From assembly GCA_020205615.1 (NCBI GenBank), contig CM035151.1:19371326-19435325 (forward strand): a stretch of DNA of 64,000 nt, given 5' to 3'. A program made the translations under genes and the position numbers. Origin of the DNA: Panax quinquefolius (Eukaryota > Streptophyta > Magnoliopsida > Apiales > Araliaceae). The notes below the pieces were generated by a model. The model searched no databases. It saw nothing but the letters and a program-made list of their open reading frames with translations, and was not told the DNA's origin. Shown in pieces: positions 10,901 to 22,900 of this stretch. The stretch's first letter is position 1. Each line of letters begins with the position of its first letter.

Positions 10901-13900
10901 ATCTAATCAAATCAGCGCTTATTGTTCATTCTAAACATTAGATATTGTTGGGCTTCTTTATTTTATGATGGTCCGATTTTGCAGCGATTATGGTTCCCGT
11001 CGGAATCTCCACCACTGCTCCACCTATGCTTGATTTTTCATCCTCTGTCGAGCACCAAATTGGCCCACCCACTCGTTGGATCTGGTTTTGGTGCCTCGTT
11101 TCCGGTTTGAGTTGGTGTCTATGTCAGTTTTGGGGTGTGGGTATGCTTTGTTGGAATTCAAATTGATTTAAAATAGAGTTTTGCTCTGTTGAGTCTAATC
11201 AATTGGTTGTTTCTGAGCCGATTCTTTATGCATATTGCTTTATTTTTTATGGAATTAGTTTAGTGTTGTTCTGGTCCCCTCTTCCTTGTTATTCTCGTTG
11301 GAATCTAGCGGTTCACATCCCCTGCCACGGAAAATCAATGTAGATCTTATTGAATTTTGTTGTTGATGTACATATCATTATTGATCGTGAAACTGGAAAT
11401 GAGACTCAGTCTCGTGGAAGAGGTGGTGGCGACGGCGGTGGATTTCGCGGTGGACGCTCTGTAGGTGGCTATGGAGGAGGTCGTCTGGAAGGTGGTGGTT
11501 GTGGTTATAGACAAATGGTCTTTAGTTTTAATGTAACGATTTTGCCCTTAAATATATCAAAAATGTTTAATCATAAAATAAAAAATTATTTTTTTGAAAC
11601 ACATCGGCTTAGTTAAGCCCCACCCAAACAACCACATCAGCAATTTCTGACGTGACATGCTTAATTGAATGAAATTAGAAAAAATTAATAGTTCAATCAT
11701 CTAATTGACAAAATAGAAAGGTGAATCACCGAAGTGGAATATGACTTATAATTTATGATAGTAAATCATATTTAAGCCTTGTTTAAATTTAGTTTAAGTT
11801 AATATAAAATGTTATATTACTCTTTTGTCCTTTAAAGTCAATAAAATAATTTAAAGATTACCCTTCTTTTAACACATAAGCATTGTATTGCCACGTGGCC
11901 ATACCACGTCAGCAATTTCTGATGTGGCAGACACAATTGAATACAACTGGAAAAAATTAATAGTTTAATCATCTAATTGACAAAGGTGAATCACTGAAGT
12001 GGAATATGATTCATAGTTTAGGATAGTGATTCATATTTAAGCCTAAAAAAACAATATCCCTGGGTATCAGCATTGCTATGTTTTTGGGCTGTTTTATGAT
12101 GTTCTCAGGTTCTGCCTCTTTGACGTTTTCTTTAAGAAATGTATTTATACATAGAATTTCATTTATTTTTGCTAGACATGCATCTACCACGACCATTCTG
12201 TTTTGGCACTTATTTTTGATACTTGATATAAGTTTAGATGTTGGAATATGGTATATTCGGTTGATATTGTGGTCTATTCTTTTTATTCATGTTAAGTTGA
12301 TATATGTGTTTCGTGTATCTGTGCAGGCCAGTGACAGGTTTAATATTAACTCTCAGCTTGAGCATTTGCAAGCTAAATATGTGGGAACTGGGCATGCGGA
12401 CATGAATAGATTGTTAGTGGGTCCTTTGTTCAAAAGAATAACAAATTGTTAAAACGTTGAACAAAATTTTATGTGATTATGATGAAAACTCCTTCCTCTT
12501 TTTTTGTGTGTTGGTTTTGTAGTGAGTGGGCGGTAAACATTCAACGAGACTGCCATGCATCTTATGTCGGTCATTATCCCATACTGTCATATTTTGCCAT
12601 TGCTGAAAATGAGTCAATTGGAAGAGAACGCTACAACTTTATGCAGGTATGACTGATGTTAAGCTTATTTCTGTCACTCATGCAACTGTTAATGATTTTT
12701 ATTAAAGGAGGATTTCATATGGTACCTTAGTACGTGCATTAAATTGTTCATTGAGTACTTTTTATGTAATTGTTATCTCTGCTTGTTGCCCACACATTGC
12801 AAATTGCACAATTGGGCCGTTTGATCTCTGAATCCTGTTGTAAACTTGTATAGTTGTATTAGTTCATATCTAGTATAGAGAAGGTCTTTCATGTCTTAAC
12901 CTTTGTTGCCTTCATTTTGTACAATTAGTTTTACTTGGGATGGCAGGGAAGCGAAAGTAGAGATATCTATTCTTTTAGTTTAAGCAGAAATTAATCCCAT
13001 TGGAGCATTATTATATTACACTCTTACTTATTTATCGACTAGTTTCATAAATGGTGGGAGAAAGTACCCTGTGGACAGAATAATTGAAACTGTTTTGGAT
13101 ACTTTAAGTCTTTGACACAATAATATTATTGTTTAAGAAGTCGATGTTTGGATAGAAGTTAGGTAGCGCGTTGTAGGTAGATATAGAGATTCATAACTTC
13201 CATATGCTAGTGCCTCTCCCTTCCTCCTCTGGCCTTTGCTTGTAACCCTGTCTTCTTCAACCCCACCCCACCCCACCCCACCCCAGCACTCACAACATAA
13301 TTTCCCTAGCTTAGCTCTCTCTCTCATGGCTATCAGCCTATCAACATACTGAACCTTCACTTACGGTTTTACACACCATTTGCAATCGCTTTTTTCATCT
13401 TCAGGATTATTTTATAGAAAGTAATATTGCATTGTAAAGAAAGTGATTGTGACGCCCCCAAAATTAGGTATACATCACCCATCTTGGGTAGTCGATATAT
13501 GGTATGTAATTTAAATCTGAACTTACTAATATAACTATCGTGTATGCAATACTGACATAAACCGTGAGTTTGAATACAAATATTGTCTACTAGATATTAT
13601 ACAAACTCAAAAGGAGTCCTCATTACAATTATTATCACACTATTTCACGAATAATAGTGAGGACTACTAATGCTATCCTCCGGGCCATTACTCCGCTCCC
13701 CGACTCGTCCCAAATATATTCTCATTTCAAGAGAACAAAGTGAAAGAAAGGGTGAGCTCAACTAGCTCAAGAAGAAATATTATGACTAAGATAATGCGTA
13801 ATAAATTATCATTAGCCTACAACAAAGTTAAACCGATAAAATATAATGAACATCAAGTTTAACTACAAAGAGAACCAAAGAATCCATTAAAAGAGTCAAG

Positions 13901-16900
13901 TAAAAATAAAATCTACTATCTTTTATGATTTAAAAGGTTTTTCATCATCAAGTTATATTTGAGACTCAAACTTTAATAAATATTCCACATCATCGAATCA
14001 CCCCCACACTACTGACCAAGGATATTCTTTAGTATCACGACCACAATTATTCATGACTACTGGCCAAGAATAGTTGTGTATTCATTAATGGTCGTGATCA
14101 TGCCAACAATCGTCCATCAATGCACTACGGCCAATCGAGGATTTTTATCACATCATTTGTAACATTACGATTATGATTACACCGAATAGTCTCTCGGTCA
14201 TAATCATACCAAGTCCATCTACGCACTACAGCCACGTATGATGACTTTAAAAAAAATATAAACATGAGGATGATGATGGTGATATAAGAATTCAATAAAA
14301 CAAGTTCAAGAATTATTTTATCCAGAATTATTAACGTCCAAATTGTCAACACGATCATCGCTTTTGTAGAGTAAAATTCAAGAATGATCGTAAGAATATT
14401 TCCATGAAAAGATATCTTTGGATGAAACGCAAATATCGAGGATATTCTACTAATTTCATGGAGTATATAAAGTCAAAGTTTTAACTTAACCGGGTATAAT
14501 AAAGAATGGAATAACAAAAGAAATCACCACGCATGCAGTATCGCGCATGTATGTGTTATTCCAATGTAATAATAATAACGGAATCAGTCCCACCAGAAAA
14601 CGCATGCATGGGATATTCCAATGAATAATAATAAAGAATGGAACCAGTCCCGTAAAAAACACACGAGCGGATGTTCCAATGTAATAATAAAAAGATGGAA
14701 CCAGTCCGGTGTAAAACACATGCATGTGATGTTCCAATAGAATAATAATAAAAAGATTTTAACCAGTCCTGTAAAACACATGAACAAGATGTTCCAATGT
14801 AATAATAAAGAATGTCACCAAGTATAGGTAAACCACAGATACAAGTTATTCCAATGTAATAATAAGCAATGGAATAACAACAGCTCTCTTCATGAATAAG
14901 AAAGAATAACACTTTACGGTACAACAAATAATATCCCTTACATTTAGTAGGAGATTGAATCTGCAGAGGTGTAAGTAACAAAATACTCTTCTTCTTTCTC
15001 TTATTCTCTCTATACTTTCTCTCTATAAGCTTGAATGAATTAAGTGAAAATAATGAAGCACTAGGCCTCTATTTATAGAAGATTTCTAGCTTAAGACCGC
15101 CATGTGAAAAGGCAAGGTTCGATTGACCGGTGATGTGAAACGAAAAGTGGTTTGACGCTTTGTAATGTGAAACGACAAGTGGTTCGACGCACCAGAATGT
15201 GAAACGACAAGTGGTTCGACGCCTTTGTAATGTGAAACGACAAGTGGTTCGACGTCTGGGTAAAGGTAATTACTATCGACGAAGGTAATTACTATTCACA
15301 AAGGTAATTACTATCGACGAAGGTAATTACTATATCGACGAAGAGACTCTTAGATGATGACATATGGGCCCCCATAAAATAATCAAACTTACCACAAATG
15401 TCTCATAATGTACTCTTTATATACATCAAGGATTGAATAAATATTACCACAAATCATTTTATTTTTAATCAACACATATTTAATCTTTCAACAATTATTA
15501 ATCATTTTTAACTTGTCGTCTCAATTAATAATATAACATATTATATGATGATAATGTGACAATAATTGAATCAATAATATAAGAGATATGATGCAACAAT
15601 TCTTTGTAGCAATAATTGAGTATAGCTAAGTGACTTCTTTACGTAAGCATCAATAATCAATACCGTGCTTCTACTATGCAACCAATGCCAGACATCGTAT
15701 TTTTTACTACCGGGTAGTTCAACAGCTTTTAATCAGTAACTCCTCTCGCCGTTATTTTTATAGAAAGATAATTTTGTCGCTTTCTAACTACGACAATACT
15801 TCCGCCATGGGGTCCACTTAATGATTGAGTCGTCGTCATTTAATATTCCCCGAACAAAAAGAATATTCTCCACCAAATGAATATTTTATAACAACTTGCT
15901 TACTTTTGCAAAATTTATAAATATTACCCATAACTATAACATTATATCAAATTTATTCCATAATATTCAAAAATAATATTTATAGAAAATTCATCTTTAT
16001 TTATAAAAGTTGGGGTCTTACAACCTCCCTTCTTATGAAATTTACATCTCGAAATTAGGGTACGACGGTATGTCAAGAGGTAAGGATACCTTGATTTTAT
16101 TTCGATTCTAACTCCCAAGTCATTTCCTCAACATCGTGGTTCCTCCACAAAACTTTGACTTGAGGTATAACCTCGGGCGTAGAATATATTCTTTCTTATC
16201 CAAAATTTGAACATAAACCTCTTCATACGTCAAATCTTCCGCTATTTCGTCTTGGTTTCTTCAATAATATGGTTCGGTCTTTCACATATTTACGTAACAT
16301 GGATATGTGAAAAACGTTATGAACACGAGACATATTTGGCGGTAAAAGCGAGTCTATAGGCCACGCTCCTACTCGATCGAGGATTAAAATGGACCGATGA
16401 ATCGAGGATTAAGTTTTCCTCTCTTTCCAAATCTTGTAACTCCTTTTCATGGAGCAACTCTTAACAACACATGATCTCCTATATCGAATTCCACGTCCTT
16501 TCGATGAAGATCAGCATAACTCTTTTGTCGATTTTGTGAGGTTTTTATACGTTGTTTTGATCGTTTGAATCTTTTCCGTAGTCATACGTATACTCAACTC
16601 CCGGTCCCAACAACGTTACTTCACCCACCTCATCCCAAAGATACCGAGAACGACACTTTCTTCCATACAACGCTTCGAATGGAGCCATGCCAATACTTGC
16701 TTGATAACTGTTGTTGTAGGAAAACTCCACCAATGGTAAGAACTTGTCCCAACTTCCCTTGAAATTAAGGACACAGAGTCTTAATAGATCTTCAAGAGTT
16801 TGAATAGTCCTCTCCGACTGTCCGTCCGTCCGAGGATGATATGCTGAAGCTAAATCGTAAGTCTGTGCCCATAACTTTTTGCAAACTAACCCAAAATCGT

Positions 16901-19900
16901 GAAGTGAATCTTGGGTCTCGATCAGAAACTATGGATACCGGCATACCATGCAGTCTTACAAACTCTCGTTTATGTACATACGAAAGCAAGACGTTCAAGT
17001 GTATAAGTTTCTCGATCGGTAAGAAATGAGCGGACTTGGTTAATCTATCAACAATGACCCAAATCGCATTTATGCCTTGAGAAACCTTAGGAAGAAGACC
17101 GTGAACGAAATCCACGGGTAATGTGCTCCCACTTCCATTCCGGAATTTCAAGTGGTTCTGAATGGACCTTTTGGTTCTTGATGTTCCGCTTTAACTCGTT
17201 GACAAGTTAGACACCTTGAGATAAAAACGGTATATCTCTCTCTTCATATTGCTCCACCAAAATGTATGACGAATATCACGATACATTTTGGTACTCCCGT
17301 GATGGATTGCAAATGGGTGTGTTGTGGCGCTTCCATCATGATATTATACTTTAAATCGTGGTCGTTAGAACACAAAGTCCGGAGTTGACTTCAAGTATTC
17401 CTTCTTCATCGATTCTTGCTTCCCAAGATATAGCACCTTCTTGCACTTTCTTCCTTATAACGCATCGGCTCCGAGTGCCAGAGCTTGAAAGCGACTTTAA
17501 CTTTATCGATTAAAGTCGGTTCTACTCAGATACTCGCTTCATCATCACGCGCGTCCTCGAGTCTTTAACTCTATCTCCTCCTTTGCAAGTCACACAAAAT
17601 GGGCCTTTGCGTTGACAATATCGCACTCGTGCTTGCAGATACGATCTTCTACTCAACGCGTCGTCACCACGTTTCGCTTTTCGAGATGGTATTGGATGGT
17701 ATGATCATAATCTTTCAATGATTCCAACGCCAACGTCGTTGTCGCGTGTTGAGTTCCTTTTGAGTGAAGAAATATTTGAGGCTTTTATGATCCGTAAAGA
17801 TCTCCACTTTCTCCCCATACAAGTAATGCCTCCAAATTTTAAGTCAAAGATAACACCGCCAATCTCTAGATCACGAGTAGGATAATTCCTCTCATATTCT
17901 TTGAGTTGTCATGAGGCATAAAGCTATTACTTTTCCATGTTGCATGAGAACACATCCCAACCTCTTTGCTCAAGCATCATCAGAGATGACAAATCCTCCG
18001 AGCCGGATGGTATTGCGTAACAGTCTTTGAAATAAGTCTCCTCTTGAGTTCTTGAAAACTCTTCTCACATTCTTCGCTCCAATCAGAACTTTGTATCTTC
18101 CGAGTCACCGAGTCGATAGAGTAGCGATTCGAGAAAATCCTTCCACGAATCTCCGATAATAACCAAATAAACCGAAAAGCTACGTGCTTGATTAATGATT
18201 TAGGTTGTTCCCGACTTTGAATAGCTTCAATCTTTCTTTGGGTCAACGGATATTCCACGACTTGATACCATCGTGCCCAAGGAATGCTACTTCTTCAAGC
18301 CGAACTCGTGCATTTCTTCAACTCGCATAAAGCTTATATTCACGAAGCTTTTGGAGTGTCGACCTCAAGTGTTGCTTTCATGATCTTCACTACTTTTGGA
18401 ATAAATAAGGATGTCATCAATAAAGACGACCACAAAGTGATCCAAATATTCCTCAATACTCGGTTCATCATATCCAATGAAGGCGGTGGAGCATTAGTCA
18501 ATCCAAAGGACATGACTAGAATTCATAATGCCCGTCTCGAGTTCTTAAAGCCGTCTTTGGAATGTCGGTTCTAATCTTCAATTGGTGATATCCTAACGAA
18601 GATCAATCTTTGAAAAGAATTTGGCTCCTTCTGGAATCGGGTCAAACAGTCATCAATACGTGACAACGGATACCTATTTTTGATGGTGACATGATTCAAC
18701 TCCCGATAATCAATACAAAGTCGCATACTCCCATCTTTCTTCTTCACGAATAGAATAGAGAGCACCCCAAGGAGAAGTACTAGATCGAATAAAGCCAATG
18801 TCTAACAATTCCTGCAGTTGGGTCTTTAACTCACGAAGTTCAATAGAGCCCGTTCGATATGGGGCTTTGAAAATAGGTTTTGTCACGGTTCAAGGTCGAT
18901 ACAAAATTCAATTTCACGCTCTGGGGTAGGCGGAAGTTTCTGGAATACGCGTCAGAAATTTATTAACAATAGAAATATCGTTCAAAATCGACGTATTTTT
19001 GTTTAAATCATGACATGAGCTAAGAAAGCTTGACATCCGCTTTTCAATAAACGAATAGCTTTATGGCTTGAGATGACCGTGATTGATTTTAATGGTTTGG
19101 TCGCTTGAATTCGCGATAATAGGTTGGTTAGGAATATGAAAGCTAACAACCTTACGAAAAACAATCAATTTTTGCATGATAAGTAGTTAACCAATCAATC
19201 CTTGAATCACGTCAAATGCAAGTATTTTTAATGAAATAAGATCGACAGTAATGTGAGGGTACCGATTTGAACCAAACAAGACTTATAAAACGATGGATGT
19301 AATGAAGGTTTCTCCCAACGGAGTTTCCACAGATAAGTCAAAGTCTAATTTCTCCGGAGTCAAATTTAATCGATGAGCGCAAGTAGGAGAAATAAAAGAA
19401 TGGATAGAACCCAGGTATCAAATAAAGTATAGACTTCATTAGAATTTATGATAAGCTTACCCGTGATGACCTCATTCGGATTCCTTGCTCTTTGGGAGGT
19501 CACAACAAACGCTCTCCTCAGACCACTCTAGGTTTTGACTTTTCTCGGGACGACCTTTGGTGCCTCCATCCTAGCTGAATTTGTCTTGATGGCAACAAAA
19601 TCGAGCTAAGTGACCTTCTCTTCCACAATTATAACATGCTTTGACTGGCGTAAGCGCAGCTTTGATCGATGTGTCCCTCTCCTCCGCATTTGAAGCATAT
19701 GATAGGTGGTCTTTCTCCTTCCTTAACAACGGGTCTTTGGTCTTGACGTCTTTCCATCATTGTTGAATCTCCTTTTCTTGAAATGTCCATTCTTATTGTT
19801 TTGGCCTCGATTACCACCGAAGTGGTTACCATATCCGCCCGCTTGATTCCCTCCACGCTTGTTGTCACCGCCGCTTGATGACTACTCGCCGGTATTATAA

Positions 19901-22900
19901 TTTTGCTTACCGCTTCTCTTTTAGTTCGTTGACTCATTATCGCGCTCCACTAATCGAGCCCTATTTACAATATCCTCAATACAAACACGCTTTATGAAAA
20001 ATAAGATGTTGACGTATCTCCCGCTTCAAACCTCTTAAAAACATTCGCGCCATTCTCTCTTCATTATCCACCAGTGGGGCGAAACCGTGATAACTCCGCA
20101 AATTTTGCCTCGTATTGCGACACACTGGCCATATTGTTTTGTTCCAACTTGATAAACTCCACTTCCTTCATGTATGGCGAATACTTTCGAAAAAGTATTT
20201 GTCGTTGAGCGACTCCTGGAACTTCTCCCAAGATATCTTCATCTGAAAGAGGTTGAGTACGTTTTTACCGATTCCCACCATGTCTGCCTCTCGCCTGACA
20301 TAAAGCGTGAAGGAACCTTTGCTCCTCGGAGCATCCTAAGACATCAAATATCTTGGTAATGCTTTATCCATGCTTCCGCGAGAAGTGGTTTTGCTCTCCC
20401 TTAAACTCCGGTGGTCCCTCCTTGAATTGTTTAATGCGGTGACCGCCCGAGAGTTTTCCGTGTTTCCACCTACGTTTTGGGCGAGAGTCGCTCTCTTCAT
20501 TGTTGCATGAATTACATAAAGCCTCGTAACATTTGATCATTCATCGTTTGGTCGGTGTTGTTGTTTGCGTGAGGATTATCGCCTTCCTCGATGCACATTA
20601 TCCTCGATTATTGATATGTGGTGAATCAACGATCGCTTTGTGCTCCATGCTATTCTCAACATTCTCGGATGTCATTTTCGACATCGCCACAAAACAAAAG
20701 GTTAATTGACATGTAACATATTATCCATATATTACGACCGACCAATAAAATAAAGACATAAACTTAGGTAGGTCATACTAACGGTATTCCCCTCTCTCCC
20801 TCCCAATATTATTCTCACATCTTAGCTAGGGATCATATCCCTAAGCTCGATACTAACCGTGGCGCCCCAAAATTAGGTATACATCACCCATCTTGGGTAG
20901 TCGGATACATAGTACATGTAATTTAAATACAACTTACTAATATAACTATCGGTATGCAATACGACATAAACTGTGAGTTTGAATACAAATATTGTCTACT
21001 AGATATTATACAAACTCAAAAGGAGTCCTCGTTACAATTATTATCACACTATTTCACGTAATAGTGAGGACTACTAATCTTATCCTCTCCGGCCATTACT
21101 CCGCTCCCGACTCGTCTCAAATTATATATTCTCATTTCAAGAGAATAAAGAAAGAAAGGGTGAGCTCAACTAGCTCAAGAAGAAATATTATGACTAAGAT
21201 AATGCGAGAATAAATTATCATTAGCCTCTGACAGATGTTAAACCGATAAAATATAATGAACATCAAGTTTAACTACAAAGAAGAATCCAAAGAATCCATT
21301 AAAAGAGTCAAGTAGAAAATAAAATCTACTATCTTTTATGATTTAAAAGGTTTTTCATCATCAAGTATAAATTTGAGACTCGACTTTAATAAATATTCCA
21401 CATCATCGAATCACCCCGCACTACTTTTCGGCCAGGATATTCTTTTTAGTATCACGACCACAATTATTCATGCACCACTACTGCCCAAGAATAGTTGTGT
21501 ATTCATTAATAGTCACGATCATGCCAACAATCATCCATCAATGCACTACTACCAATCGAGGATTTTTATCACATCATTTGTAACATTACTAAATGATTAC
21601 ACACAATAGTCTCTCGGTCATAATCATACCAAGTCCATCTATGCACTACAGAATACGTATGACTTTAAAAAAAATATAAACATGAGGATGATGACAAAGT
21701 GATATAAGAATTCAATAAAACAAGTTCAAGAATTATTTTATCCAGAATTATTAACGTCCAAATTGTCAACACGACATCTTTTTTTTGTAGAGTAAAATTC
21801 AAGAATGATCGTAAGAATATTTTCATGAAAGATATCGATGAAACGCAAATATCGAGGATATTCTACTAATTTCATGGAGTATAAGAAGTCAAAGTTTTAA
21901 CTAACCGGGTATAATAAAGAATGGAATAACAAAAGAAATCACCATGCATGCGGTTTGCATGTATGTGTTATTCCAACAGAATAATAATAATCGGAACCAG
22001 TCCGGCGTAAAACGCATGCATGTGGATATTCCAATGAATAATAAAGAATGGAACCAGTCCCACGTAAACACACACATGCGGATGTTCCAATGTAATAATA
22101 ATAAAATGATGAAACGGTCCGGTGTAAAACACATGCATGTGATGTTCCAATAGAATAATAATAAAGATTTTAACCAGTCCCATGTAAAACACATGTACAA
22201 GATGTTCCAATGAATAATAGAAGAATGTCACCAAGTATAGGGTAAATCACAGTATACGGGTTATTCCAATGTAATAATAAGCAATGGAATAACAACAGTT
22301 CTCTTCATGAATAAGAAAGAATAACACCCCTTACGGGTACAACAAATAATATCCCTTACATTTAGTAGGAGATTGAATACTGCAGTAGTGTAGTAACAAA
22401 ATACTCTTCTTCTTTCTCTCTTATTCTCTCTATACTTTCTCTCTATAAGCTTGAATGAATTAAGTGAAAATAATGAAGCACTAGGCCTCTATTTATAGAA
22501 GATTTCTAGCTTAGCACCTGCCATGTGAAAAGGCAAGTGGCTTGACGACTGGTGATGTGAAACGAAAAGTGGTTTGACGCCTGTAATGTGAAACGACAAG
22601 TGGTTCGGCACCGTAATGTGAAAACGACAAGTGGTTCGACGCTTTAATGTGAAACGACAAGTGGTTCGACGTCTGGTAAAGGTAATTACTATTGACGAAG
22701 GTAATTACTATTCACAAAGGTAATTACTATCGACGAAGGTAATTACTATCGACGAAGAGACTCTTAGATGATGACATATGGGCCCCCATAAAATAATCAA
22801 ACTTACCACAAATGTCTCATAATGACTCTTTTTATACATCAAGGATTGAATAAATATTACCACAAATCATTTTATTTTTAATCAACACATATTTAATCTT

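Larger units (their letters stand above)
8658..12043. mobile_element. Palindromic transposon composite, Mutator-like, in SF3B5 intron 1
   Basis: The left end reads GGCTTAAATATGATTTAC; the same text occurs reversed (tcatatttaagcc) ending at 10383, 11780 and 12043. Outer flanks are taaaaaaaa (8649-8657) and taaaaaaac (12044-12052), a possible 9-bp target duplication with one mismatch in A-rich DNA. The arm at about 8658-10113 is repeated inverted at about 10384-11785, so this is a near-3-kb palindrome. The loop (about 10114-10383) is repeated in direct orientation at about 11786-12043. Each arm carries a fragment of a glycine-rich RNA-binding protein gene. No transposase is visible, so the composite is non-autonomous. 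Family assignment to Mutator-like elements rests on long TIRs, possible 9-bp duplication and gene capture, and is tentative. Confidence 0.7.

Noticed and set aside
14486..14981. Minus-strand ORFs with repeated YYYIGTS/FTGLVPS peptides
   Set aside because: They translate the ~58-bp tandem units inside the gypsy LTR, and the same occurs at 21901-22234 in the other LTR.
16565..20359. Plus-strand ORFs over the gypsy internal region (for example 18284-18574, 20174-20359, and 41656-41995 in element 2)
   Set aside because: They are antisense to clear gag/pol motifs on the minus strand.
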